NCBI GenBank assembly: GCA_900766135.1
Contig: CAAFUF010000014.1
Span: 1-53,448, forward strand
Reading direction: 5' to 3'
Length of the DNA: 53,448 nucleotides
From: Paenibacillaceae bacterium
Lineage (GTDB): Bacteria > Bacillota > Bacilli > Paenibacillales > Paenibacillaceae
Part shown: positions 34,156-42,270 of the stretch, one piece after another
Numbering within the stretch: position 1 is the stretch's first letter
Layout: every line of letters starts with the position of its first letter
Position numbers and translations under genes: made by a program
Notes under the pieces: model-generated
What the model saw: only the letters and a program-made list of their open reading frames with translations
What the model was told of the DNA's origin: nothing
Database searches by the model: none

Positions 34156-34341
34156 ATGGAGATGAGTCAAAGCCAGGAGGACCGGCGAACGAAACGGATT
34201 TCGGCCAATGGAAAAAATCTGCCGATCGGACATCACAATGACGTGGAGTTTTCCGAGGATCTGGCCGATCAAGAGGATTGGGAAGCGCTGGAACGCAGCG
34301 AACGGGCGGATGCTCGCCAGCAGGGACAATTTAAATTGTAA
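34156..34341 (+). CDS. YfhD-like small acidic protein
   Basis: 61 residues, hydrophilic, with NLPIGHHNDVEFSEDLADQEDWEALERSERADARQQ, which resembles the YfhD family of spore-formers as I remember it (DVEFSEELAD followed by charged helices). Function unknown. AAGGAG precedes ATG 34156. It is followed by a terminator. Confidence 0.6.
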   Translation: MEMSQSQEDRRTKRISANGKNLPIGHHNDVEFSEDLADQEDWEALERSERADARQQGQFKL

Positions 34342-34366
34342 CGGCAACGGCAGGCGGGGGAACCTT

Positions 34367-34390
34367 AACGGGGGCCCCCGTTTTGTTTTG
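34367..34390 (+). terminator. Intrinsic terminator before prmA
   Basis: AACGGGGGCCCCCGTT (34367-34382) is a perfect palindrome followed by TTTTGTTTTG, ending the upstream small-gene transcript. The prmA promoter begins inside its T-rich tail. Confidence 0.8.
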
Positions 34391-34416
34391 TCACGTTCTT
34401 TATTCTATAGTACAAT
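34388..34416 (+). promoter_or_regulatory. Sigma-A promoter of the prmA operon
   Basis: TTGTCA (34388-34393), 17-base spacer, TACAAT (34411-34416), 37 bases before the prmA ATG. Confidence 0.75.
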
Positions 34417-34453
34417 AAAGCTTATGCATGAATGTCAAGGAGGAAAACATACG

Positions 34454-35422
34454 ATGATTTGGAAGGAAATAACTATACATACGACGGAAGAGGCGGTGGA
34501 GATGGTTTCCAACTTCCTGCATGAAGCGGGTGCAGGCGGAGTAACCATTGAAGAGCACGTCGATAACGATAAACCTCGGGACACTTCGCTTGGGCAATGG
34601 TTTGAAATTCCGCCCAATGATATTCCTGAAGGGGAAGCCAAAATCAGCGGTTATTTTCCGGAGGGACTGAATATCGATGAAGTGATTTCCGAAGTTCGGG
34701 CGCGCATCGAGGAACTCAAAGGCTATGACATCGACCCGGGGGATGCGGTCATCACCGTGCGGGACGTCAGCGAAGACGACTGGGCCAACAATTGGAAGCA
34801 ATACTTCAAACCGCTGCGGGTTTCGGAGAAGCTGACGATCAAACCGACATGGGAGGAGTATCAACCTCAATCCCCGGAGGAACAAATCATCGAGTTGGAT
34901 CCCGGAATGGCGTTTGGCACGGGCACGCATCCGACGACTTCATTATGCTTGCGTACCCTCGAAAGCATCATTCGCGAAGGGGACGAAGTCATCGATGTGG
35001 GTACCGGTTCTGGGATTTTAGCCATCGGCGCATGCCGGCTTGGCGCTTCCAAGGTGCTGGCGCTGGACCTGGATCCGGTAGCCGTGTCCAGTGCCACGGA
35101 GAACACGCGCCTGAACGGCCTGGAGAACCAGATCCAGGTGGTGGAAAGCGATCTGCTGTCCGTCCTTAAAGGTGAAGGCAGTACCAGCGTCCAAGTCAAG
35201 CTGCCCGTACGGGTTGTCGTTGCCAACATTTTGGCAGAGATCATTTTGCTGTTTATCGAGGATGTTTACCAAGCACTCGCGTCCGGCGGTTATTATATCG
35301 CATCGGGCATTTATAAGAACAAAGAACAAGCCGTACAAGAAGCGCTGATTGCCGCGGGTTTCGAACTGGAACGGACGGCCCGGGACGAAGATTGGGTCGC
35401 TTTTGTGGCGAGAAAGAGGTAA
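34454..35422 (+). CDS. prmA: Ribosomal protein L11 methyltransferase
   Basis: SAM-dependent methyltransferase that trimethylates L11. 322 residues. The N-terminal substrate domain (WKEITIHTTEEAVEMVSNFLHEAGAGGVTIEE) is followed by the Rossmann domain with PGMAFGTGTHPTTSLCL, VIDVGTGSGILAIGA (motif I) and VVANILAEII (motif IV). The frame is open much earlier, but AAGGAGG before ATG 34454 decides the start. First of a likely operon with the M50 protease, rsmE and mtaB; the order prmA-rsmE-mtaB matches yqeTUV of Bacillus apart from the inserted protease. Confidence 0.93.
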   Translation: MIWKEITIHTTEEAVEMVSNFLHEAGAGGVTIEEHVDNDKPRDTSLGQWFEIPPNDIPEGEAKISGYFPEGLNIDEVISEVRARIEELKGYDIDPGDAVITVRDVSEDDWANNWKQYFKPLRVSEKLTIKPTWEEYQPQSPEEQIIELDPGMAFGTGTHPTTSLCLRTLESIIREGDEVIDVGTGSGILAIGACRLGASKVLALDLDPVAVSSATENTRLNGLENQIQVVESDLLSVLKGEGSTSVQVKLPVRVVVANILAEIILLFIEDVYQALASGGYYIASGIYKNKEQAVQEALIAAGFELERTARDEDWVAFVARKR

Positions 35423-35428
35423 CCGTAT

Positions 35429-36112
35429 ATGGATTGGTTAGACCGAATATTGCAGGTCCCGCTGGACCAGCTACCGTTTTATTTGATCACGCTGGTGATC
35501 GCTTTTACGCTGCATGAATTTTCACACGCTTATTTCGCCAATAAATTCGGAGACCCGACGGCCAAGCTGTTGGGGCGCGTTACGCTCAATCCGGCGGTAC
35601 ACTTCGATCTGTTGGGCATCATTCTGCTCCTGATCGCCGGGTTCGGCTGGGCTCGACCGGTCCCGGTCAACCGCGACAACTTCAGCAAACCGCGAATGAT
35701 GGGCGTCATCGTATCGGCGGCCGGACCGCTCAGCAACTTGCTGCTGGGCGTTCTCGGAACCTTGGTTTACGTGATGCTGGCCCAGTTCGGCGTATTGGAT
35801 GCCATTACGAACGAGAAGCTGTTTCAAGCCGTATTGATCTTCTTTAATTTGTTTACAATCATGAACTTCTTCCTCTTCTTATTTAACTTGATTCCTCTTC
35901 CGCCGCTCGACGGCTATCGGATTCTGGAAGACGTTGTGCCGCGCCGCATGTTAGGCAAGCTGCAGCAATATGAACAGTGGTCGGTGCTGATCTTTCTGGT
36001 GATCCTGATCGTTCCGGGAATGCAGCGGTATACGATTACGCCGTTGTATAACGCGGCCGAGACGATCTATTTCCAGTTCGCCCATCTTTTCCTAGCGATG
36101 TTCGGGGCATAA
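35429..36112 (+). CDS. Site-2 protease family membrane metalloprotease (M50)
   Basis: Intramembrane zinc protease of 227 residues with four to five hydrophobic segments. The zinc site HEFSH (HExxH, residues 29-33) lies in the first helix. NLIPLPPLDGYRIL carries the Asp of the second metal motif. GRVTLNPAVHFDLLG is a conserved loop of this group (YwhC-like). The substrate is unknown. It starts 6 bases after prmA and is probably translated with it; this position between prmA and rsmE differs from B. subtilis. Confidence 0.88.
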   Translation: MDWLDRILQVPLDQLPFYLITLVIAFTLHEFSHAYFANKFGDPTAKLLGRVTLNPAVHFDLLGIILLLIAGFGWARPVPVNRDNFSKPRMMGVIVSAAGPLSNLLLGVLGTLVYVMLAQFGVLDAITNEKLFQAVLIFFNLFTIMNFFLFLFNLIPLPPLDGYRILEDVVPRRMLGKLQQYEQWSVLIFLVILIVPGMQRYTITPLYNAAETIYFQFAHLFLAMFGA

Positions 36113-36205
36113 GGCGGGAAGTAAGACTGGAAACGGGGTTTCAAAAGTTGTATGATGTAGCTTGGTGATTTTGAACTTGGATTGAACGATGAGGATGATA
36201 AGAAC

Positions 36206-36970
36206 ATGCAGCGTTATTTTGTGGAGCCCGTGCAATTCGGGGATCGGGAAGTGACGATTGTCGGCGAGGATGCCCGCCATATCGGCAGAGTGATGCGTTC
36301 CAAACCCGGCGACAAGCTGATCGTGAGCGACGGGGTATCCCGGGAAGTCCTCGCGGAGATTTCATTCATCGAGCCGCAGCAGGTGACTGCATCTATTATA
36401 GAGGAGCTGGCGGCGTCCGGAGAACCGTGGCTGCAGGTGACCGTAGCCCAGAGTTTGCCGAAAGGCGACAAGATGGAAACCGTCATCCAGAAGTGCACGG
36501 AAATCGGCGCGGCTTCCTTCCTTCCATTCCTATCTGAACGTACGGTCGTGCAATACGATAGCAAGAAGGAAGAGAAGCGACTCGTCCGCTGGCAAAAGAT
36601 CGCCAAGGAAGCCGCCGAGCAAGCGCACCGCAGCAAAATTCCGACTGTCGAGCTTCCGGTCAAGTGGGACGAGCTGCTTGCTGCGCTTTCGGGCTACGAT
36701 TTGGTATGCTTATGTTATGAAAAAGAGGACGGCCAGCAGCTGCGAGATGTGCTGAAGCCTTTCGCTGCGGGGCTGACGCCCGAAAAGACGGTGAACGTCG
36801 CCGTCATGGTCGGGCCGGAAGGCGGCTTCACCGAAGCAGAGGTGCGGGAAGCCGAAGCTGCGGGTGCGGTATCCGTCGGCTTGGGCCGGCGGATCCTGCG
36901 CACCGAGACGGCCGCCATGGCCGCCCTGACCTGCATCATGTATGAAACCGGAGAAATGGGGGGGATTTGA
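36206..36970 (+). CDS. rsmE: 16S rRNA (uracil-1498-N3)-methyltransferase
   Basis: SPOUT-fold methyltransferase that modifies U1498 of 16S rRNA. 254 residues. An N-terminal PUA-like part (MQRYFVEPVQFGDREVTIVGEDARHIGRVMR) is followed by the knot domain with KGDKMETVIQKCTEIGA, MVGPEGGFTEAEV and LGRRILRTETAAMAAL, the family motifs. The ATG at 36206 is preceded by GAGGATGATAAG; the frame opens 8 codons earlier. Next gene mtaB starts 3 bases after its stop. Confidence 0.93.
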   Translation: MQRYFVEPVQFGDREVTIVGEDARHIGRVMRSKPGDKLIVSDGVSREVLAEISFIEPQQVTASIIEELAASGEPWLQVTVAQSLPKGDKMETVIQKCTEIGAASFLPFLSERTVVQYDSKKEEKRLVRWQKIAKEAAEQAHRSKIPTVELPVKWDELLAALSGYDLVCLCYEKEDGQQLRDVLKPFAAGLTPEKTVNVAVMVGPEGGFTEAEVREAEAAGAVSVGLGRRILRTETAAMAALTCIMYETGEMGGI

Positions 36971-36973
36971 GCG

Positions 36974-38317
36974 ATGCCAACCGTCGCCTTTTACACCTTG
37001 GGCTGTAAAGTGAATTTCTATGATACCGAAGCCATTTGGCAGTTATTTAAAAACGAAGGCTACGAGCAGGTTGATTTCGAGCAATCGGCTGCCGACGTTT
37101 ATTTGATCAATACCTGCACCGTGACGAACACCGGCGACAAGAAGAGCCGCCAGATCATTCGGCGTGCCGTTCGCCGCAATCCGGACGCCATCGTTGCGGT
37201 GACCGGCTGCTATGCGCAGACGTCGCCTGCGGAGATTTTGGACATCCCCGGCGTGGATCTGGTCATCGGAACGCAGGACCGGGACAAAATTATCCCTTAC
37301 GTAAAGCAGCTTCAGGAGCAGCGCAAGCCGATTAACGCGGTGCGCAACATCATGAAGACGCGGGAGTTCGAAGAACTGGACGTTCCGAGTTTCGCCGACC
37401 ATACCCGGGCTTTCTTGAAAATCCAGGAAGGCTGCAACAATTTCTGCACCTTCTGCATTATCCCATGGTCGCGCGGCTTGTCGCGCAGCCGTGACCCGCA
37501 AAGCGTCATTCAGCAAGCGCGCCAATTGGTCGCCGCGGGCTACAAGGAGATTGTCCTGACCGGCATCCATACCGGCGGGTACGGGGATGACCTGGAAAAC
37601 TACCGTTTGTCCGATCTGTTATGGGATCTGGATAAAGTGGAAGGGCTGGGCCGCATCCGCATCAGTTCGATCGAAGCGAGCCAGATCGACGAGCGCATGC
37701 TGGAGGTGTTGAAGAACTCCTCGAAGATGTGCCGCCATTTCCATATCCCGCTGCAAGCGGGCAGCAACGAAGTGCTGAAGCGCATGAGAAGAAAGTACAC
37801 TATTGAAGAGTTTGAGCATAAAATCAAAATGATCCGCGATTTCATGCCGGACGTTGCGATTACGACCGACGTCATCGTGGGCTTCCCGGGGGAAACCGAC
37901 GAGCTGTTCCGCGAAGGCTTCGAAGCGATCAAACGCATCGGTTTCTCGGAAATGCACGTGTTCCCTTATTCCAAGCGGAGCGGTACGCCGGCCGCGCGGA
38001 TGGAGGATCAGGTCGACGAGGACGTGAAGCATGCCCGCGTGCATGAGCTGATCGATTTGTCCGAACAAATGCAGCTCGCTTATGCCGAGAAATTCGTCGG
38101 CCAGGTGCTGGACGTCATCCCGGAGAAGGATGAGAAGGGCACCGCCGGAGATGGTTTCGTGACCGGCTTCAGCGACAACTATCTGCAAATTCGCTTCCCG
38201 GGCACTCCGGACCTGACCGGCAAAATGTGCCGGGTCAAGCTGACCCGAGCCGACGTCAACACCAGCGAAGGCCAGTTGGTCCGCGTCCTGGACGAAGCGT
38301 CGCAAGCCCTAGCCTAA
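36974..38317 (+). CDS. mtaB: tRNA t6A37 methylthiotransferase MtaB
   Basis: Radical-SAM enzyme that converts t6A37 to ms2t6A37 in tRNAs reading ANN codons. 447 residues. N-terminal cluster cysteines are Cys11 (LGCKVN), Cys48 (NTCTVT) and Cys79 (TGCYAQ); the radical-SAM motif CNNFCTFC has Cys154, Cys158 and Cys161. A C-terminal TRAM domain follows. It corresponds to B. subtilis yqeV and ends the prmA operon at a hairpin. Confidence 0.94.
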   Translation: MPTVAFYTLGCKVNFYDTEAIWQLFKNEGYEQVDFEQSAADVYLINTCTVTNTGDKKSRQIIRRAVRRNPDAIVAVTGCYAQTSPAEILDIPGVDLVIGTQDRDKIIPYVKQLQEQRKPINAVRNIMKTREFEELDVPSFADHTRAFLKIQEGCNNFCTFCIIPWSRGLSRSRDPQSVIQQARQLVAAGYKEIVLTGIHTGGYGDDLENYRLSDLLWDLDKVEGLGRIRISSIEASQIDERMLEVLKNSSKMCRHFHIPLQAGSNEVLKRMRRKYTIEEFEHKIKMIRDFMPDVAITTDVIVGFPGETDELFREGFEAIKRIGFSEMHVFPYSKRSGTPAARMEDQVDEDVKHARVHELIDLSEQMQLAYAEKFVGQVLDVIPEKDEKGTAGDGFVTGFSDNYLQIRFPGTPDLTGKMCRVKLTRADVNTSEGQLVRVLDEASQALA

Positions 38318-38344
38318 TACTACCGCCCGCCACCGGGCATTAGC

Positions 38345-38382
38345 CAAGGATTTCACCCGGATTGGGTTGAAATCCTTGTTGT
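38345..38382 (+). terminator. Intrinsic terminator of mtaB
   Basis: CAAGGATTTCA (38345-38355) pairs with TGAAATCCTTG (38368-38378), extended by CCC/GGG inside, followed by TTGTT. Confidence 0.75.
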
Positions 38383-38396
38383 TACATAAGGGCAAA

Positions 38397-38426
38397 TTGG
38401 AAGGATGAGTACGATGCGCCTATAAT
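38397..38426 (+). promoter_or_regulatory. Strong sigma-A promoter in front of the repeat array
   Basis: TTGGAA (38397-38402), 18-base spacer, TATAAT (38421-38426). The perfect -10 predicts transcription from about 38433 through the tandem repeats toward the Nudix gene, giving a leader of about 530 bases. Confidence 0.6.
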
Positions 38427-38481
38427 TAACAAGTAACATCAGGCGTCATCGTATTCTCCCCAGCACCGGAGACCGCGCATT

Positions 38482-38850
38482 CCCGAAGGGGGAAAAGCGT
38501 TCCACGAGCCAACGTTAAGCGCATTCCCGAAGGGAACAGCGGCAGGAGCGTCTCAGTCGATCCCACGTTCTTCCAGTTTGAGCAGGTAACCCAGGAGCCA
38601 AGAAAGTAAGACGAACCCGAAGGGGGAAAAGCGTTCCACGAGCCAACGTCAAGCGCATTCCCGAAGGGAACAGCGAGTCAGGAGCGCCTCAGTCGATCCC
38701 ACGTTCTCCCGGTTTGAGCAGGTAACCCAGGAGCCAAAGAAGTAAGACGAACCCGAAGGGGGAAAAGCGTTCCACGAGCCAACGTCAAGCGCATTCCCGA
38801 AGGGAACAGCGGCAGGAGCGTCTCAGTTGATCCCACGTTCTTCCAGTTTG
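38482..38850 (+). repeat. Tandem array of about 135-bp structured repeats
   Basis: Three consecutive copies: 38482-38615 (134 bp), 38616-38751 (136 bp) and 38752-38850 (partial, about 99 bp). Copies are nearly identical, with a few substitutions and small indels. Each carries two short hairpin-forming motifs of the type TTCCC-GAA-GGGAA, one at the copy start (38480-38494 in the first) and one about 45 bases later (38524-38536). Unit lengths are not multiples of three and no long frame runs through, so it is not a coding repeat. It lies downstream of a strong promoter and upstream of a Nudix gene. It is not CRISPR: there are no unique spacers. Confidence 0.8.
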
Positions 38851-38856
38851 CGGGAT

Positions 38857-38905
38857 CCCCAAGGGCAGCGGGCCCTTGGGGGCCCTCCCTTACGGTAAGG
38901 GAGGG
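38857..38905 (+). promoter_or_regulatory. Two adjacent strong hairpins before the Nudix gene
   Basis: CCCCAAGGGC (38857-38866) pairs exactly with GCCCTTGGGG (38872-38881). CCCTCCCTTAC (38883-38893) is mirrored by GTAAGGGAGGG (38895-38905). Neither is followed by a T-run; instead TTTGGGAGGGTTGAGT occurs twice (38906-38921 and 38927-38942) just before the Shine-Dalgarno. These stems could affect elongation or translation of the downstream gene. Confidence 0.55.
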
Positions 38906-38965
38906 TTTGGGAGGGTTGAGTCCCGGTTTGGGAGGGTTGAGTAACTTAAAGGAGGTACAGCCAGA

Positions 38966-39403
38966 ATGCCATTCAAAGAAATCTCTGCTGGAGGCGTCGT
39001 CTATCGCATCCAAGACGGGCGGCTGCAAGTGCAGCTGATTACCGACCGTTACGGCAAAATATCGTTTCCGAAAGGAAAGAGGGAACCGGGGGAAACCGTA
39101 GAGCAAACGGCGCTGCGCGAAATTTTGGAGGAAACCGGCATTGTGGGCCGGATCGATAAATTGATTGATATCATCGCTTATACTTACCATCATCCCAAAT
39201 TGGGGAATGTCGATAAAGAAGTCCATTATTACCTGGTAGAATGGCAGAGCGGAGCCCTCCGTCCCCAGCTTGAGGAGATTCGCAGCGTGTCGTGGTACGA
39301 ACCGCAGGAGGCTTGGCGGCAGCAGCGCAAGGCGGGGTACGACAACAACGACTTCATCTTGGAAAATGCGCTAAAGATGCTTGGCATCGAGCCGGAAAGT
39401 TAG
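38966..39403 (+). CDS. Nudix hydrolase
   Basis: Pyrophosphohydrolase of 145 residues; the substrate is a nucleoside diphosphate linked to another group, not specified by sequence. The complete Nudix box GX5EX7REUXEEXGU is seen at Gly37-Ile59 (GKREPGE then REILEETGI). EISAGGVVYRIQDGRLQVQLI precedes it as the usual first strands. AAAGGAGGT is well placed. It sits after an unusual leader with tandem repeats and hairpins. It is convergent with the Na/Pi transporter gene. Confidence 0.9.
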   Translation: MPFKEISAGGVVYRIQDGRLQVQLITDRYGKISFPKGKREPGETVEQTALREILEETGIVGRIDKLIDIIAYTYHHPKLGNVDKEVHYYLVEWQSGALRPQLEEIRSVSWYEPQEAWRQQRKAGYDNNDFILENALKMLGIEPES

Positions 39404-39437
39404 AGAGCTGGAGGGGTGAAGAGCGAGCGGAAATAGA

Positions 39438-39619
39438 TGCATAAATGCAGTTTTTTCTACCGGAATTGTCCAATACACTCGAATACATGCAAGAGTGCAG
39501 TTATTTTTTACGGTATTTGAGAATCGAAGGATATCGGCGAAAATAACTGCATTTTTGCAGCTAAATAGTAAAATAGCCGACTTTGACTTGGGAATAACTG
39601 CATTTTCGCAGTTATTTTT
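39438..39619. repeat. Cluster of TGCA-N5-TGCA palindromic repeats (first locus)
   Basis: Four related units: 39438-39450 (TGCATAAATGCAG), 39488-39507, 39541-39560 (AAATAACTGC then ATTTTTGCAG) and 39593-39616, a perfect inverted repeat of AATAACTGC and GCAGTTATT. The common core is CTGCA, about five bases, TGCAG, often flanked by AAATAA or TTATTT. The last unit could also act as a bidirectional terminator between convergent genes. The same family occurs at 50984-51160. Confidence 0.7.
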
Positions 39620-40633
39620 CTAAGCCTTCGTGTTCGGAAGGAGTCGGCCGGGGAAATCGTCCCCGGACCGGTCCAGCCGGGACCAGATCGGCAAGTAGCA
39701 AAACGGCAGCGCGAGCAAGGAGCAAACGACGTTAAAAATCGTTTGCGTATGGGCGATTTGCGCCGAAGGATCGCCCGTCAGCCAGGTTGCCGCCGCTTGC
39801 AGCAGCGGAACCAGCGGCAAGAACAACGCCGCCCCCAGCACGTTTAGCGTAACGTGCGACCAGGCGACGAACCGGCCCGGCCGGGTGCCGCCAATCGCGG
39901 CGATGACCGCCGTAACGCAGGTGCCGACGTTGGAGCCGATGACCATGGCGATCCCGAACTCAACCGGCAGGGCGCCGCTGGCGGCGAGGCCCATCGTCAT
40001 GCCGACAACCGCGGCGCTGCTGTGGATGATCGCCGTCAGGATCGCGCCGGCGAAGGCGCCCCACAGCAGGCTGCCGGTGGCATGCTCCAGCAGCCAGGAG
40101 ATCACGCCGCGCTCTTCCAGCGCCGGACCGATGGACTGCATGAAGCGGATCGCGATCATCACCAGGCTGAAGCCGGCCAAGGCCAGGGCGCCAAACTGCA
40201 AGGGCAACAGCCAAGGCAACCGGCGTTTGATGTATTCGGGCAACATTTCGCTGCCAAGCACGGCGGCTGCCCATAGCCCTAACGAAACGACGAGCATGGG
40301 AACGCCCAGCTTGGCTATATTAAGGGCAAGCAGCTCCGTGGTCAGGCAGGTCCCGATATTGCCTCCCAGGATGATGCCCAGCGTTCGCGCATAGGACAGC
40401 AGGCCGGCATTCACGAGACCGATCGTCATGACCGTCACGGCCGTGCTGCTTTGCAATACCGCCGTGATCAGCGTGCTGGACAGCAGGCCGGTCCATGGCG
40501 TCCGCGTCGTTCGGCGAAGAAAGCCGATCAGCCTGGGGCCGGCCCAAGCATGCAGGGCAGCCTCCATCACTTTCATGCCGAACAGGAACAGGGCGAACCC
40601 AAACGTCACCGGGAACAAGATGTCTTGAAACAT
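39620..40633 (-). CDS. Na/Pi cotransporter family protein, YqeW-like
   Basis: Membrane transporter of 337 residues related to NptA and YjbB; probably moves phosphate with sodium. About nine hydrophobic segments are visible, with the two inverted QSS-type repeats of the family: TAVLQSSTAVTVMTIGLVNAG and TAIIHSSAAVVGMTMGLAASG, plus GGNIGTCLTTELLA and GSNVGTCVTAVIAA. The open frame extends 60 codons upstream, but AAGGAGG precedes the ATG at 40633. Gene order after mtaB matches B. subtilis yqeW, apart from the Nudix gene between them. Confidence 0.88.
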   Translation of the reverse strand: MFQDILFPVTFGFALFLFGMKVMEAALHAWAGPRLIGFLRRTTRTPWTGLLSSTLITAVLQSSTAVTVMTIGLVNAGLLSYARTLGIILGGNIGTCLTTELLALNIAKLGVPMLVVSLGLWAAAVLGSEMLPEYIKRRLPWLLPLQFGALALAGFSLVMIAIRFMQSIGPALEERGVISWLLEHATGSLLWGAFAGAILTAIIHSSAAVVGMTMGLAASGALPVEFGIAMVIGSNVGTCVTAVIAAIGGTRPGRFVAWSHVTLNVLGAALFLPLVPLLQAAATWLTGDPSAQIAHTQTIFNVVCSLLALPFCYLPIWSRLDRSGDDFPGRLLPNTKA

Positions 40634-40806
40634 ATCGGCGGCCTCCTTTCCCGCATAATCAGTAAAATGCAGACAAGCGACATGGGTACAAGTTACATAT
40701 ATGACGGACGGACAACTTCCATGCCAGCAAAGGCTGGCGCAACGTCCGAACCGTAAGGGGCGGTGGACGCCTTGGGTAATATTTTTATAGAGGAGTGAAG
40801 AATCGA

Positions 40807-42180
40807 GTGGCAAGGGTCATACTGCAGCGCAGCCGCAAGAAACGGTTGGAAAAAGGACATCCTTGGATCTTCAAAAACGAAATTGAGAACGTAGAAGGGG
40901 AAATGGAGCCGGGCGATTTGGTCGAAGTCGTCGACCACCGGCACCGTTACCTGGCCACGGGGTATTACAACCCGGCCTCGCAAATCACCGTCCGCGTCGT
41001 GTCGTATGCGCCGCTGGCGGCGATGGATACCGCCTTTTTTGTCCGGCGGTTTACGGAGTGCTTGAAGCACAGGGAACGGTTCGTGAAAGAGGACGCCTAC
41101 CGCTTCGTTTACGGGGAAGCCGACTTTCTGCCGGGACTGATCGTGGACAAGTTCGGAGACGTGCTGGTCGTGCAACTGCTGACGCTCGGCATGGACCGCT
41201 GCCGGAAGCAAATCGTGGAGGCGTTGTCGGAAGTGCTGCATCCCGTCGGCATCTATGAACGAAGCGATGTATCCGTACGCGAAATGGAGGGCTTGGAGCA
41301 GGTAAAGGGGCCGATGTTCGGTCAGCCGCCGCGCCATGTCATCGTGTCGGAGAACGGGCTCCGGATCGAGGTGGATATCGAACAGGGGCAAAAAACGGGG
41401 TATTTCTTCGATCAGCGGGAAAACCGGGCGTCCATCAAGCCGCTGATGACCGGCTGGGGCGGACGCAGCGGCATCGCGCTGCAGAAACTGCCGGCGGAAG
41501 ACGGCGGCGTGCGGCTGGCGCCGGTCAACCGGAACGGCAAAGAGGTCACCTTCCCGTACTGGGACGGGGCGACCGTGCTGGAATGCTTCTCGCACACCGG
41601 TAGTTTTACCCTGCATGCCTGCCAATACGGAGCCAAAAAGGTCACCTGTCTCGACATCTCCGAGCATGCGATCGAAAGCGCGAAACGGAACGTCGAGTTG
41701 AACGGGTTCACCGATCGCGTCGAATTTGTCGTGGCCGATGCGTTTGACTATTTGCGTAGCCAAGTGAAGGGCTTGGAGGAGCGGTCGCGCCGGGCGGAGC
41801 AGGACGCGAAGGTCGACACCTCCGTGCCGTTGACCGCCGGCGGCGGACGGACCTGGGACGTTGTGATCCTCGATCCTCCGGCGTTCGCCAAGACGAAATC
41901 GGCGGTCAAAGGAGCCTGCCGCGGCTACAAGGACATCAACCTGCACGGCATGAAGCTGGTCAACGAAGGCGGCTATCTGGTAACGGCCAGCTGCTCCTAC
42001 CATATGCGTCCGGATCTGTTCCTGGAGACGATCCTGGAGGCTGCGGAGGATGCGGGCAAAGTGTTGCGTCTCGTCGAATGGCGCGCAGCCGGTAAAGATC
42101 ATCCGCAAATTCTTGGGGTAGACGAAGGGCATTACCTGAAATTTGCCATTTTCGAGGTGCGCAGCAAAGACGCGTTCTGA
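40807..42180 (+). CDS. rlmI: 23S rRNA (cytosine-1962-C5)-methyltransferase RlmI-like
   Basis: SAM-dependent rRNA methyltransferase. 457 residues: N-terminal PUA domain (VILQRSRKKRLEKGHPWIFKNEIE), a central domain, then the Rossmann domain with KTGYFFDQRENR, VLECFSHTGSFTLHACQYGA and VVILDPPAFAK. It is longer than the E. coli enzyme (396): an extra segment of about 45 residues follows RASIKPLMT (GWGGRSGIALQKL onward) and another of about 25 precedes TWDVVILDPP. Start chosen at GTG 40807; a GTG at 40795 overlaps the GAGGAG. It is divergent from the Na/Pi transporter. Confidence 0.85.
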   Translation: MARVILQRSRKKRLEKGHPWIFKNEIENVEGEMEPGDLVEVVDHRHRYLATGYYNPASQITVRVVSYAPLAAMDTAFFVRRFTECLKHRERFVKEDAYRFVYGEADFLPGLIVDKFGDVLVVQLLTLGMDRCRKQIVEALSEVLHPVGIYERSDVSVREMEGLEQVKGPMFGQPPRHVIVSENGLRIEVDIEQGQKTGYFFDQRENRASIKPLMTGWGGRSGIALQKLPAEDGGVRLAPVNRNGKEVTFPYWDGATVLECFSHTGSFTLHACQYGAKKVTCLDISEHAIESAKRNVELNGFTDRVEFVVADAFDYLRSQVKGLEERSRRAEQDAKVDTSVPLTAGGGRTWDVVILDPPAFAKTKSAVKGACRGYKDINLHGMKLVNEGGYLVTASCSYHMRPDLFLETILEAAEDAGKVLRLVEWRAAGKDHPQILGVDEGHYLKFAIFEVRSKDAF

Positions 42181-42270
42181 AATTGGCAGGGATGGGGCAT
42201 GGATGTAACATTTTTCCTGGAGTCTGCCGATAGGTAAGGATAAGAGGATAAATGAAAGGGAGTTGGTAAA

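Noticed and set aside
38482..38850. Possible CRISPR array or repeat protein
   Set aside because: The 134-136-bp units are continuous with no spacers, and the unit lengths break any reading frame.
38427..38965. T-box or other known riboswitch in the Nudix leader
   Set aside because: No T-box antiterminator signature and no aminoacyl-synthetase or transporter gene downstream.
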